DNA from: Tabrizicola_A aquatica
Lineage (GTDB): Bacteria > Pseudomonadota > Alphaproteobacteria > Rhodobacterales > Rhodobacteraceae
Assembly: GCA_965194375.1 (NCBI GenBank)
Contig: CBDAEL010000006.1
DNA length: 64,000 nucleotides
Reading direction: 5' to 3' (one strand)
Below are positions 25,179 to 34,751 of this stretch, piece by piece. The translations under genes were made by a program, and so were the position numbers. Under the pieces are notes generated by a model. It was not told the DNA's origin. It did no database searches and saw only the letters and a list, made by a program, of their open reading frames with translations. The number at the start of each line of letters is the position of its first letter. Position 1 is the first letter of the stretch.

Positions 25179-26354
25179 ATGCCTCGGTCCAGAACACATA
25201 GCGGAACTTTGGTGCTGCTTGCTGCTTCTATTCTTGCATTTGCCTTGGGGTCTATTCATGCGTTTTCTGTGCTTGTGCCGCCTCTGGAAATCCATTTTGG
25301 AGCGCCGCGTGCACTGGTCAGTGCGACTTACTCACTTGCGCTTGGGTCGCTGACAATTGCGGTCCTCTTCGGCCATCGGTTATTCGCGTGTTTCTCAGCG
25401 TCCCGTTTTGTCTTGCTCATCTGCGCGGTTGCCGCACTGGGCGCATTGATCGCTGCGACAGCGCCCTCGTTACCGATTGTTTGGCTTGGCTACAGCCTCT
25501 TTTTTGGTTGGGCGAACGGTCTCGGCTATAGCTTTGGGCTTCACATTGCCTCGCAGGCAAATGAAGGGCGTGAAGGCACCTCCATAGGCATCGTCACGGC
25601 AGCCTATGCGCTTGGCGCGACAATTTCCCCCTTTTTCTTCGTGCAAGCCGTCACGTTTGGCGGGGTACGATCAGCGATGTTCGGATTGGCTGGTGCACTG
25701 GTTTTGGCTGCCCTAATCTGCGCCAGCTTGCTGCAAGTTTCGAAGGTGGCTTTCAAAGTAGAAGCCAGTCAAACGTCACATACCAATTTGCGAATTGGCG
25801 AATTTCTACTGTTGTGGGTGGGATACGGATCCGCTGTCGCTGCTGGGTTGATGACGATCGGGCATGCGGCCGGCATAGCGCATGCTCAAGGGTTTGGGGG
25901 CGCCGTATGGATCGCTCCTGCATTGATCGCGGCATGTAGCTTGGCAGGCAGCTTAATCGCAGGCCGGTTGGTTGACCAAATTCTTGCGCCTCGATTGCTT
26001 GTCGCTCTGCCATTCTTGTCAGCGGCCGGGTTGGGCGTTCTTTCAGTTCCGATGAACCCTGACCTAACAATGTGCAGCTTAGCCGTTGTAGGCTTTTCAT
26101 ACGGCGGCATTATCGCTGCTTATCCCGCAGTCATCGCAAAGATTTTCGGAGCCGCGAACAGCTCAAGGATTTACGGACGTGTTTTCACGGCATGGGGGTG
26201 TGCTGGGATATTTGCTCCATGGCTTGCCGGAATACTGTTTGACCGCACGCACTCTTATCAATTGGCGCTCTGGATGGGGGGGATTCTTGGAGTGACATCA
26301 ATTTGCGCCATCCTTGCGTTCTTCCGCCAAGGCACACCTCACTCTATTCCATAG
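25179..26354 (+). CDS. Major facilitator superfamily transporter
   Basis: A 391-residue membrane protein with about 12 hydrophobic segments in two halves, of the MFS type. The first membrane segment begins LVLLAASILAFALGSIHAFS, and the half-to-half linker is near residue 190. The substrate is unknown; similarity is closest to generic organic-anion or drug-type MFS. AGGAA lies upstream of the ATG. It stands alone between the TMAO importer and an IS6 remnant, with lower G+C than its neighbours by eye, which is compatible with later acquisition. Confidence 0.8.
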   Translation: MPRSRTHSGTLVLLAASILAFALGSIHAFSVLVPPLEIHFGAPRALVSATYSLALGSLTIAVLFGHRLFACFSASRFVLLICAVAALGALIAATAPSLPIVWLGYSLFFGWANGLGYSFGLHIASQANEGREGTSIGIVTAAYALGATISPFFFVQAVTFGGVRSAMFGLAGALVLAALICASLLQVSKVAFKVEASQTSHTNLRIGEFLLLWVGYGSAVAAGLMTIGHAAGIAHAQGFGGAVWIAPALIAACSLAGSLIAGRLVDQILAPRLLVALPFLSAAGLGVLSVPMNPDLTMCSLAVVGFSYGGIIAAYPAVIAKIFGAANSSRIYGRVFTAWGCAGIFAPWLAGILFDRTHSYQLALWMGGILGVTSICAILAFFRQGTPHSIP

Positions 26355-26387
26355 CCAAAAGCTGAAACCAGTTCGTAGCGCCGTGCT

Positions 26388-27209
26388 GGGTGCTATCAGA
26401 AAAATCCGAACCAGTCTCCGTTTACCAAACCGACGTGGGCATTAGGCGGCAAGAAGGCCGCGCCACTCACCGAGAGCGGCGGCGCGTGGCTTTTTGAAGT
26501 GAACGCGGTTCTGGAGGTGACACTCCGTCGGAAAGTGGTTGTGGACCAAGGCATGGACTGACGCGAACTTCTGCAACGTTCGGATGCGCTGGAACCGCAA
26601 CATCGCCCGCTCCCGTCGTCGGAGTGGCAGGTGTGAGTTCTCAGCCCGATCGTTGAGCCAGCGGCCCATCTCCCGGTCATCGCCGCGCCCAGGGTCCCTA
26701 TGGGCCGCGCCGTAATAGCGCATGCAGTCCGTCGCAATGCTCGCTGGTCTGCCATGCTGTTTCACCTATTTCTTAAGCAATTTCAGTGCGGTCTTGCGAT
26801 CCCGGGTCTTGGTAACCACACTTTCCAGCACCTCAACCCCGTGATCAACAGCACGCCAGAGGTAGTGCGTCACACCGCTCATCTGCACAAATACCTCGTC
26901 GAAATTCCAGCGCCAGTGATTGCATCCGCGCATTCGTTCTACCCGCTTGCGCCGAAGTTCTGCAGCCAACATCGGACCAACCCGGTTCCACCAATCGCAC
27001 ACTTTTTTTGCGGCTGATCTCGACACCGCGTTCATGCAGCAGGTCCTCGACGTTGCGCAGCGACAGCGGGAAACGAATGTAGAGCATCACTGCCAAGCGC
27101 ATGATCTCTGGGCTTGTCTTAAAGTAGAGAAAAGGGGAGCGATTGGTCATCCCGAAAGGCTACGCAGACGCCCTGCCCGCCTCAAGCCAGTTTGTTCTGA
27201 CAAAGCCCC
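26388..27209 (-). mobile_element. IS6-family element, degenerate (about 820 bp)
   Basis: The length is right for IS6. The right end (27209 leftward) starts GGGGCTTTGTCAGAACAA and the left end starts GGGTGCTATCAGAAAAAT, an imperfect inverted pair. The transposase inside is broken. The right end falls exactly on the stop codon of the dppF-like gene. A relative of the left end recurs at 59911. Confidence 0.75.
26442..27150 (-). pseudogene. IS6-family transposase, broken
   Basis: The pieces of a DDE transposase are collinear: FPLSLRNVEDLLHERGVEIS, then in another frame NHWRWNFDEVFVQMSGVTHY and AVDHGVEVLESVVTKTRDRK, then GDDREMGRWLNDRAENSHLP and RRRERAMLRF. The acidic residues of the catalytic core are still recognisable. 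A frameshift follows GVEISRKK and an in-frame TAG follows LLKK (near 26766), so no functional protein is made. Confidence 0.85.
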
Positions 27210-28162
27210 TAGGCGGGCAAAGGATTAAAACACGCGACCGAATGTTCATTTAACCCGGCTGCTAGACCCGGCCTTTCTGACCGACAGCGTTCCGAGGCGC
27301 GATTGCAGCGCCCGGCGAACGCACAACCGACCGGCAAATTGAACGGTGATGGGATTTCCCCTTCAAGGGCAACCAGATCCTTGCGGTGCCTTGGATCCGG
27401 GGCAAAAGTTGATGCCATCAAAGTGGCGGTGTAGGGATGTTGCGGCGGCGCACTGGGATCGCGGATTTCTTCCACCACCGAGCCCAGATACATCACGACA
27501 ATCCGATTGCAGAAATAGCGGACAAGGCCAAGGTCGTGGCTGATGAAGATATAGGTCAGGCCCATTGACGCTTGCAGCTCTTGCAGAAGCGAGATGATTT
27601 GGGCCTGTATGGAAACATCCAAAGACGCGGTCGGTTCATCCAAGATTAGCAGGTGGGGCGACAAGGCAAGCGCACGGGCGATGCCGACCCGCTGGCGTTG
27701 CCCGCCTGACAGTTGGTGCGGATAGCTTTGCCCCATGGCGCGCGACAGCCCAACCTGATCCAGCAGCGCCTCGATCCGGCCTTTCGGCACCTCGACACCC
27801 TGCACGACAAAGGGCTCGGCTAGGCAATCGGCCACGGTGTAGCGGGGGTCGAGGCTGGAATAGGGGTCTTGAAAGACCATGGCCATGTTCCTGCGCGCCT
27901 CTTGCAGCGCGCGATGGGACAGTTGGGTGATGTCCGTCCCGCCATGTAGCACCCGGCCCGAAGTCGGCTCGACAAGGCGCAGGATCAGGCGGGCAAGGGT
28001 GGATTTCCCGCAACCGGATTCGCCCACAATGCCCACGACTTCGCCCCTATTGACCGACAGAGATGCATCACGCACCGCCGTCATCTGACGCGGTTTGCCA
28101 AAGGCCCCATCGGGCTGCGTGAAAACTTTGGTCAGGTTTTCAAGCCGCAAGATCTCGGTCAC
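27209..28162 (-). CDS. Peptide/opine-type ABC importer ATPase (DppF/OppF-like)
   Basis: A 317-residue ABC ATPase with Walker A (GESGCGKSTLARLIL), signature LSGGQRQRVGIARALAL, Walker B (LLILDEPTASLD) and the C-terminal oligopeptide-ATPase tail (NLPVGCAFAGRCN). GTG 28162 overlaps the stop of the DppD-like gene and follows GGAG. It is the last gene of the leftward importer operon. Its stop codon coincides with the IS6 right end. Confidence 0.87.
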   Translation of the reverse strand: MTEILRLENLTKVFTQPDGAFGKPRQMTAVRDASLSVNRGEVVGIVGESGCGKSTLARLILRLVEPTSGRVLHGGTDITQLSHRALQEARRNMAMVFQDPYSSLDPRYTVADCLAEPFVVQGVEVPKGRIEALLDQVGLSRAMGQSYPHQLSGGQRQRVGIARALALSPHLLILDEPTASLDVSIQAQIISLLQELQASMGLTYIFISHDLGLVRYFCNRIVVMYLGSVVEEIRDPSAPPQHPYTATLMASTFAPDPRHRKDLVALEGEIPSPFNLPVGCAFAGRCNRASERCRSERPGLAAGLNEHSVACFNPLPA

Positions 28163-29118
28163 GAGCGGGCTCCTTCCAGCGGATTGTGGCAGGCAAGCGC
28201 ACTCTCTGTGTTGATTGCCACAAGCGGCGGCACGGTCGCGACACAGACCTCCGTTTTGCGGGGGCAACGTGGATGGAAACGGCATCCTGCCGGATAGCCA
28301 GCGACCGAGGGGACCGAACCAGGAATCCCCTTCAACGCCCCAGGCGCCATGTCGTCGCGCGGAACGCTGGTCATCAAGGCGTTGGTATAGGGGTGGCGCG
28401 GTGCCTGAAACAGTGCGGCGGTGGTGCTCTTCTCTGCCACGCGACCAGCGTAGAGTACGGTCACCAGATCGCAAGCCTGTGCCACAACGCCCATGTCATG
28501 CGTTATGAGCAAAAGCCCCAGACCCCTTTCCCGCACCAGCGAGGTCAGGATGTGGATGATCTGGGCCTGTACGGTAACATCGAGCGCTGTCGTGGGTTCG
28601 TCCGCCACGATCAGGTCAGGCTCACCCGCCAGAGCCATGGCGATGACGATGCGTTGTTTCATCCCGCCCGAAAGCTGGTGGGGATAGGATTGGACGACCG
28701 TCTCGGCCGACGAAATCCGCAATTGGGTCAATATCTCGATCGTACGTTCGCGTGCGGCTTTGCGATCAAGGCCCAGGTGCATCATCGCCACTTCGTCGAC
28801 TTGGCCGCCAATGTGGCGGACCGGGTCAAGGGCAGTCATCGGGTTCTGGGTGATGAAGGCAATGCGGCGCCCGCGCAGTTTGCGAAGTTCAGCCTCAGGG
28901 CGCTGAAGGGAATGACCGTCGAAGGCCAGATTTCCACCAATGATGCGACCGCCTATCAGGGGCAGAAGACCCATGATCGCCATGGCAGTCAGCGACTTTC
29001 CGGAGCCGCTTTCGCCGACCAACCCGTGGATCTGACCCCGATCCAGCGCGAAACTGACCCCGTCCAGCGGCGTGACATTGCCGATTGAGACCCGAAGATC
29101 CTGAACCTGCAACAGCAT
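28159..29118 (-). CDS. Peptide-type ABC importer ATPase (DppD/OppD-like)
   Basis: A 319-residue ABC ATPase with Walker A (GESGSGKSLTAMAIM), signature LSGGMKQRIVIAMALAG, Walker B (LIVADEPTTALD) and a C-terminal tail with the conserved cysteine pattern of the DppD class (AGCRFHPRCPRKTEVC). It pairs with the DppF-like ATPase. It abuts the permease gene by one base. Confidence 0.87.
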   Translation of the reverse strand: MLLQVQDLRVSIGNVTPLDGVSFALDRGQIHGLVGESGSGKSLTAMAIMGLLPLIGGRIIGGNLAFDGHSLQRPEAELRKLRGRRIAFITQNPMTALDPVRHIGGQVDEVAMMHLGLDRKAARERTIEILTQLRISSAETVVQSYPHQLSGGMKQRIVIAMALAGEPDLIVADEPTTALDVTVQAQIIHILTSLVRERGLGLLLITHDMGVVAQACDLVTVLYAGRVAEKSTTAALFQAPRHPYTNALMTSVPRDDMAPGALKGIPGSVPSVAGYPAGCRFHPRCPRKTEVCVATVPPLVAINTESALACHNPLEGARS

Positions 29119-29966
29119 CAGGCGTCCCTCAGCTTGGTTCGGATGTCTAGCGCCGAAATGAGGGCATCGCCGAACAGATTGATTGCGATCACGGTAATGG
29201 TCAGGGCAAGGCCCGGCAGCAGAATGATCCAGGGCGCCGTAAACAGCTGGGCTGCCCCCGAAGACATCATGGCACCCCAGCTGGGCGTGGGCGGTTGTGC
29301 CCCGAGGCCGAAGAAACCCAACGTCGCCTCCAGGATGATCGCATCGCCTGTGGCCAGCATCGCGGCAACCAGCACAGGTGCCAAGGCATTGGGGATCAGG
29401 TGCCGGAACAACAGATGCTTGTGGCTAGCCCCAAGGCTGCGGGAAGCCTCGATATACGTCTCGGACTTCAGAGACAGGATCTGCGCCCGGGTCAAACGGG
29501 TGAATTGGGCCAGATACGCCACCGCGATCGCAACCATGGTGCCTGTTGTCCCGGGCCCGATGATGGCCACAAGGATCAAGGCGATCAGGATTTCCGGGAA
29601 GGACCAAGTGAGGTCAACCACCGTTGTCACGACCCGGTCGAACCAGCCCCCGAAATAGGCTGCTGCCGCACCAAGTGTCAGACCTGCCATCAGCGACAGG
29701 CCAATCGAAACGGTGGACACGGTCAAAGATGTCCGCGCGCCATAGAGGATGCGCGTCAACAGGTCTCGGCCGAACTCGTCCGTGCCCATCCAGTGCGCCG
29801 CATCGGGGGGCATCTTGGCATTGGCGAGGTTCTGAACATCGTAGTCGTAGGGGGTCAGCACTGGCGCAAAGACGGCGACGGCAATCAGAAACACCAGCCA
29901 AGAGCCGGCAACGAACCCCATGGACCGACCAAACGCACTGCGAAAGGGGGCAATCCAGCGCATCAT
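29118..29966 (-). CDS. Peptide-type ABC importer permease (DppC-like)
   Basis: A 282-residue inner-membrane permease with a first membrane segment (FVAGSWLVFLIAVAVFAPVL), the DppC signature HWMGTDEFGRDLLTRILYGA, and an EAA loop (YIEASRSLGASHKHLLFRHL). The start at 29966 overlaps the stop of the DppB-like gene (ATGA); the much longer upstream frame is an antisense-like extension and is rejected. Confidence 0.87.
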   Translation of the reverse strand: MMRWIAPFRSAFGRSMGFVAGSWLVFLIAVAVFAPVLTPYDYDVQNLANAKMPPDAAHWMGTDEFGRDLLTRILYGARTSLTVSTVSIGLSLMAGLTLGAAAAYFGGWFDRVVTTVVDLTWSFPEILIALILVAIIGPGTTGTMVAIAVAYLAQFTRLTRAQILSLKSETYIEASRSLGASHKHLLFRHLIPNALAPVLVAAMLATGDAIILEATLGFFGLGAQPPTPSWGAMMSSGAAQLFTAPWIILLPGLALTITVIAINLFGDALISALDIRTKLRDA

Positions 29967-30889
29967 GACAGGTTCGCCCGCGCCCGGGGGTCCATCAGTG
30001 CCTGCAGCACGTCGCCCAAGAAGGTGCCCAGAATGACGGCCGTGGACAGCATCAAGAGACAGGCCTGCACCACAGGGTAGTCGTGCTGCATTATGCCCCT
30101 GATCAGAAGCGTGCCAATGCCCGGACGGGCAAAGACGATCTCGACCGTGATGGCACCGCCAAGGACAAAGCCGATCCTGAGGGCAAGGATCGTGACGACC
30201 GGGATCAGGGCATGGTGCAACACGCGCAAGAGTTGGATGCGCAATGGATGCATCCCCTTGGCATGGAGAAGCATAACAAAATCCTTCCGTTGGGTTTCCA
30301 CCATGGCGACACGGGTTATGCGTGCCACGAGGGCCGTGCCGCCGAGACCGATGGTCAGGACCGGCAGCACAAGGCTGCTGGCCCCACGTGCCCCTGAAAC
30401 GGGCAACCAGCCAAGCCAGACGGAAAAGACAAGCATCAACAAGAGCCCGAGCCAAAAACTGGGCAAAGTCGAGCCAAAGAGGACACCGGTCATGATCGCC
30501 CGGTCGGGCCAGCGATCCCGGAAAAGCGCAGCAGTCACGCCAAGCGTTACGCCAACAACGGTGTAGAACAGAAAAGCACTTACCCCAAGGGCGATGGAGT
30601 GAGGCAGCGCATCGGCCATCAAGTCGGCAACCGGGCGGCGCATGATGATGGCAGTGCCAAGGTCCCCTTGCAGGACACCCCAGATCCAGATGCCATACTG
30701 AACGACCAGCGGCTTGTCCAAGCCGTAGCGCTCGGTGAGGATCTGCCGTTGCTCAGGCGGGGAGCCGACAGTCAGAAGGCTGTCGACCGGATCGCCAGGA
30801 ACAAGGTGGATCAGAAGGAAAGCGACGATCGACGCCGCAAAGAATACGGGGATCAGGAGAAGACTTCTCTTGATGATAAAGCCAAGCAT
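29963..30889 (-). CDS. Peptide-type ABC importer permease (DppB-like)
   Basis: A 308-residue inner-membrane permease. The N-terminus (IKRSLLLIPVFFAASIVAFL, then LIHLVPGDPVD) is diagnostic of the DppB/OppB class, and the EAA-type loop lies near FVMLLHAKGMHPLRIQLLRV. It forms the channel with the DppC-like protein. It starts 23 bp after the stop of the binding-protein gene. Confidence 0.87.
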   Translation of the reverse strand: MLGFIIKRSLLLIPVFFAASIVAFLLIHLVPGDPVDSLLTVGSPPEQRQILTERYGLDKPLVVQYGIWIWGVLQGDLGTAIIMRRPVADLMADALPHSIALGVSAFLFYTVVGVTLGVTAALFRDRWPDRAIMTGVLFGSTLPSFWLGLLLMLVFSVWLGWLPVSGARGASSLVLPVLTIGLGGTALVARITRVAMVETQRKDFVMLLHAKGMHPLRIQLLRVLHHALIPVVTILALRIGFVLGGAITVEIVFARPGIGTLLIRGIMQHDYPVVQACLLMLSTAVILGTFLGDVLQALMDPRARANLS

Positions 30890-30912
30890 CTCCCGATCCC
30901 CGTTTCCTTGTG

Positions 30913-32487
30913 TCAGTTCGCCAGCTTCAGGTCCATGACCGCAGCCCGCTGAAAGACCGGGGAATTGATGGTCTCGGGCATGATCACCCGGTCAGCGTTA
31001 TAGGCAACATTGCCTACCGGTTCGTAGATCGGCGCAAACGGGAACTGCGACAGGATGTATTCGTGGTATGCGATGAAGTTCTTGGTGAACTCTTCGCCGG
31101 TCTTCGAGCCTGTCATCGCCGTGTTGCGCAGCTCTTCCGCCTTGGGATCGTTAAGCATCGAGATGTTCGGATATCCAAGACGATCCCCTCCAAAGAACCA
31201 ATCCAGGATAGTTGCGTTGTCATAGAAGTAGGACCGCACGGCAGCCTGATGCGTGCCGGCCTTATACTGGTCGCGAATGGTTGCGCTGTCGAAGGTCACG
31301 ATATCAGCTGCAAAGCCTGCATCCTTCAACTGCGCCTGAATCACCTCGGTCACGCGGCGGAAGTTAGAATCCGACTGCGTCCAGAGCGTGATCTTCAACG
31401 GCTGGCCATCCTTGGCACGGATTCCATCGGCGCCAGCCACCCATCCCGCTTCGTCCAGAAGGGCCTTCGCCCTATCCATGTCAAACTTGATGCGGAACTG
31501 ATCGGCCACCTTCTCTTCAGGCAGGGACGCGATCATGAAAGTCGACGGAGTATTTCCTGCCCCACCAAAGAGGTTGTCTTTGATCGCCTGCTGATTCACG
31601 GCCAAGGCCGCCGCTTGACGCACCCGGATATCGTCAAAGGGCGCGGCGGTGACATTCATGCCCAAGTAGTAGATTTCAAGCTCAGGCATCGTCATCAGCT
31701 TGATGTTCGGCAGGCCCGCAGCCTCTGACAGAAACTCTTGCGGTACGCCAAGAAGCATGTCGACGCCACCCGTCTGAAGCTCAAGGAACGAGGTCGAGGC
31801 CTCGCCGATCTCGCGCAGGCGGATGCGTTCGATATTGGCAGGGCCAGTGTTGGTCGCCGTCTTGGCGCCCCAAGTATAGTCGTCATTTCGGACGAGAACG
31901 GTTTCTTGTCCCACGGCAAAGCTTTCCAGCTTGTAGGGCCCCGTGCCCACTGCGGCAGTCAAACCGTAATTGTCGCCATCGGCCTTCCGGGCGCCGGGTT
32001 CCATGACACCGCCGAAGGGGGTGGACAGGTTGTAAAGCAGGTTCGGGTCGGATCGGGTCATGTCCAGGCGGATTGTGTATTCGTCGACAACGACGATCTC
32101 CTTAACCGCGCCAAGATAGTATTCGAAATCGGTGCCCTTGAACATCGCCAGCCAGTCGGCCACCGCCTGAGCATTGAAGTCAACGCCATTGTGGAACTTG
32201 ACCCCCTTCTTCAGGTGGAAGGTCCACTGCAGGCCGTCCGGCGCTTCTTCCCAGCTTTCCGCCAGAGCGGGCACATAGCCGTGATTGGCATCCTGTTCGA
32301 TCAATGAGTCGTAAATCAGCGTGCTTGCAACGTTCGAGTTGATGGCCTTGAGCATGTCGTAGGTCGACACGCCAACTTCGGCGCCCTTCAGCGCTGCGAC
32401 CAACTCGTCCGCCATAGCCGGTGCCGAGAAGCTGAGCATAGCGCTCAGCCCTAGGCCAGCCCACAGATGTCGGTGATGTCTCGTCAT
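30913..32487 (-). CDS. Peptide-type ABC importer binding protein (family 5, DppA-like)
   Basis: A 524-residue secreted binding protein with a signal peptide ending near SAPAMADE and the family-5 signature YVPALAESWEEAPDGLQWTF followed by HLKKGVKFHNG. Family members bind dipeptides, oligopeptides, opines or D-amino-acid peptides. The context (N-succinyl amino acid racemase, desuccinylase, deacetylase) suggests a peptide or modified amino acid containing D-residues. The start at 32487 follows GGGAGAAGGA and shares its A with the stop of the rpiR-type gene. Confidence 0.87.
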   Translation of the reverse strand: MTRHHRHLWAGLGLSAMLSFSAPAMADELVAALKGAEVGVSTYDMLKAINSNVASTLIYDSLIEQDANHGYVPALAESWEEAPDGLQWTFHLKKGVKFHNGVDFNAQAVADWLAMFKGTDFEYYLGAVKEIVVVDEYTIRLDMTRSDPNLLYNLSTPFGGVMEPGARKADGDNYGLTAAVGTGPYKLESFAVGQETVLVRNDDYTWGAKTATNTGPANIERIRLREIGEASTSFLELQTGGVDMLLGVPQEFLSEAAGLPNIKLMTMPELEIYYLGMNVTAAPFDDIRVRQAAALAVNQQAIKDNLFGGAGNTPSTFMIASLPEEKVADQFRIKFDMDRAKALLDEAGWVAGADGIRAKDGQPLKITLWTQSDSNFRRVTEVIQAQLKDAGFAADIVTFDSATIRDQYKAGTHQAAVRSYFYDNATILDWFFGGDRLGYPNISMLNDPKAEELRNTAMTGSKTGEEFTKNFIAYHEYILSQFPFAPIYEPVGNVAYNADRVIMPETINSPVFQRAAVMDLKLAN

Positions 32488-33419
32488 TATTCCTTCTCCC
32501 CTGTTGAAGATGTGTTCTTGGATTTCTTTTTCTGGTTTCGGCTGGGCCCGGTGTGGCCCACAAACTTGCCGTAATAATCTGACACTTCGGCCATGCGGGC
32601 TTCCACCTCGGGGCCAAGCACGGTGAAGATGGCGTTGAGCATCAGCCCAAGCAGGCTGACCATTGGCGTGGTCGCGTCCCAGAAGTGATTGAGATCGCTG
32701 GGCACAGCGAAAACCTCGGTCGCAACTTCGCGCCCCCAATCGCAATAGGTGTCCGTGACAAGGATTATAGGCATCCCCCGCGCTTTGGCGGATTGCGCAA
32801 GCTCCAGCGTCAGACGGGAATAGCGCCGACCATCCAAGAGGACGAGACAGGCCTCGTTCGGGTTTGCGGTCAAGACATCGGCAAAGTGCCCGTCGGCCGC
32901 GGAAGCGAGCCGCACGCCCGGTCGCAGATAAACCAGGCTGTCAACAAAATAATGCGCAAAGCCACGCTCAGCCTGAAAGCCAGCAACGTAGACCTCCCTG
33001 CGTGTGGCGAGCATGTTGACGGCCCGCGAAAACCCGGCAGATGCGGCCAGTTCATGTACGGTCAGGATAGCCGACATTTCCTTTTCCAGCGCCAGGCTCG
33101 CCTCGACCGTGCCGCGACGTGAGCGTTCCTTGAAGTCGCGCAACCGGTCACTGGGAAGCCAAGCATGGGTGCCGATATCGGCCTGAAGCCGAGCCTTCAG
33201 GTCCTTGAAGTGCTTTAACCCGAGGGCGCGGCAGTAGCGCCCCAATGTGGTCTCCGACACGCCGATCTTGCGCGCAGCCGACGCTGCTGTCTCGAAGGGC
33301 AAGCTGGAGAGGTTTTCCATCATGTAAGTGGAAATCGCACGTTCCGCAGGGGTAGCGCTTTCCCGGCTTTGTTCCAGCACTTGCCGAAGAGCCACGATAG
33401 GGGCTGATTCGTCCGCCAT
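32487..33419 (-). CDS. RpiR-family regulator, first copy
   Basis: A 310-residue regulator: an N-terminal RpiR helix-turn-helix (SAARKIGVSETTLGRYCRAL) and a C-terminal SIS (sugar-isomerase-like) domain. It heads the importer operon, and its stop overlaps the binding-protein start, so it is probably autoregulated with it. The C-terminus has an unusual lysine-rich tail (RNQKKKSKNTSSTGEKE). It shares VYVAGFQAERG, DGRRYSRLTLELA and LNHFWDAT with the second RpiR at 38322, which differs from sugar-type RpiR proteins. An inverted repeat upstream (33451-33497) is a likely operator. Confidence 0.85.
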   Translation of the reverse strand: MADESAPIVALRQVLEQSRESATPAERAISTYMMENLSSLPFETAASAARKIGVSETTLGRYCRALGLKHFKDLKARLQADIGTHAWLPSDRLRDFKERSRRGTVEASLALEKEMSAILTVHELAASAGFSRAVNMLATRREVYVAGFQAERGFAHYFVDSLVYLRPGVRLASAADGHFADVLTANPNEACLVLLDGRRYSRLTLELAQSAKARGMPIILVTDTYCDWGREVATEVFAVPSDLNHFWDATTPMVSLLGLMLNAIFTVLGPEVEARMAEVSDYYGKFVGHTGPSRNQKKKSKNTSSTGEKE

Positions 33420-33450
33420 TTCGATCCCTTTGCAATGTTAGAGGTCAAGA

Positions 33451-33497
33451 ATGGAGCTTTTCTGTCTTTGAGTCAATTATTGCCAGAAAAACTCCAT
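33451..33497. promoter_or_regulatory. Inverted-repeat operator candidate between rpiR and deacetylase genes
   Basis: ATGGAGCTTTTCTG (33451-33464) and CAGAAAAACTCCAT (33484-33497) are arms of 14 bp that match at 13 positions, with starts 33 bp apart (about three turns). They lie 32-78 bp upstream of the rpiR start and in the divergent region to the deacetylase gene. RpiR binding is inferred. Confidence 0.55.
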
Positions 33498-33638
33498 CTT
33501 GCTATCAAGGGCTCAGGATCGAAAACTGCCCATGACATTTCGGCAGCCGGCGCTGGCTCAGAAGAGCGCGCCTGAAGGACTGGGAAACCGGGGTGACAAG
33601 TCCAGCGAGCTGACGCCGGCTTGGAACAGGAGGAAAAG

Positions 33639-34748
33639 ATGACGACAGCGTTCTACCATGACGAACGATGCCTGTGGCATTCTTGGGGGGAAGCCGTTCT
33701 GACCCTGCCGGTTGGTGGCTATGTTCAGCCGCCAGCGGGAACCAGCCACCTAGAGAATCCGGAGACCAAGCGCCGGTTCAAGAACCTGCTGGAGGTTTCC
33801 GGCCTTTGGGACCATCTGAATGTGCGCAAGGCGGAACCGGTCACACTTGATGACATTCTGCGCGTTCACACCAAGGACTATGTCGATCTTTTCCGCGAAA
33901 CCTCGGCCAGTGGCATGGCAGCACCCGGCAAGACATCCTTGATGGTGCGTCACAGTTTCGAGGCGGCCTCGCTTTCGGCCGGGCTGGTCAAGCGGGCGGT
34001 GGCGGATGTGCTGTGGGGTGGCATTCGCAACGCCTATGCGCTGGCAAGGCCGCCCGGGCATCATGCCGAACCCGGGGAAGGCATGGGGCTGTGCCTTCTA
34101 GCCAATATCGCCATCGCCTTGGAGGCTGCCCGTGCCCAGGAAGGCAAGCTGCGCGTTGCGGTACTCGACTGGGACGTGCATCACGGCAATGGAACCGAGG
34201 CGATCTACTATGATCGCGATGATACGTTGACCATTTCGATCCACCAAGCGGCGAATTATCCGGTCAGCCGGGGCAAGGCCGAAGATCGTGGTCGTGGCGC
34301 TGGCGAAGGGTTCAACATCAACATTCCGCTCATGCCGGGCGGGGGCCATCATAGCTATCTTGATGCCTTCGAAAGGATCGTTGCCCCCGCACTTCGTCGT
34401 TTTACACCCGACCTGATCGTTGTCGCTTGCGGCTACGACGCCAACGGGTTGGACCCGATGGGGCGCATGCTGGCCACGTCGGACACGTTCCGTGCTTTAG
34501 CGGAAGGGACTCTGTCGTTGGCCGAAGAGCTTTGCGGCGGGCGTCTGGTATGCGCCCACGAGGGTGGCTACTCCGAAGCCATGGTACCCTTTTGCGGGCT
34601 GGCTGTCGTGGAAAGCCTGTTGGGGCGCCGGACCGATGTCGTCGACCCGGTGGCAGACAACCAGATGCTGCAGCAGCCCCCTGCCCCGTTCATCGACCTT
34701 CAGCGAGCACTGATCGACGCCCAGGCGCAGGATCTAGGCCTGGCCTGA
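33639..34748 (+). CDS. HDAC-family deacetylase (acetylpolyamine amidohydrolase-like)
   Basis: A 369-residue zinc amidohydrolase of the arginase/deacetylase fold. RPPGHHAEPGEGMGLC carries the catalytic histidine pair, DWDVHHGNG the Asp and His zinc ligands, and CGYDAN the third ligand. Bacterial members remove acetyl groups from polyamines or related N-acyl amines; here an N-acylated amine or amino acid is likely. ATG 33639 follows AGGAGG. It is divergent from the RpiR/importer operon and convergent with the SDR gene, 3 bp apart. Confidence 0.87.
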   Translation: MTTAFYHDERCLWHSWGEAVLTLPVGGYVQPPAGTSHLENPETKRRFKNLLEVSGLWDHLNVRKAEPVTLDDILRVHTKDYVDLFRETSASGMAAPGKTSLMVRHSFEAASLSAGLVKRAVADVLWGGIRNAYALARPPGHHAEPGEGMGLCLLANIAIALEAARAQEGKLRVAVLDWDVHHGNGTEAIYYDRDDTLTISIHQAANYPVSRGKAEDRGRGAGEGFNINIPLMPGGGHHSYLDAFERIVAPALRRFTPDLIVVACGYDANGLDPMGRMLATSDTFRALAEGTLSLAEELCGGRLVCAHEGGYSEAMVPFCGLAVVESLLGRRTDVVDPVADNQMLQQPPAPFIDLQRALIDAQAQDLGLA

Positions 34749-34751
34749 GGG

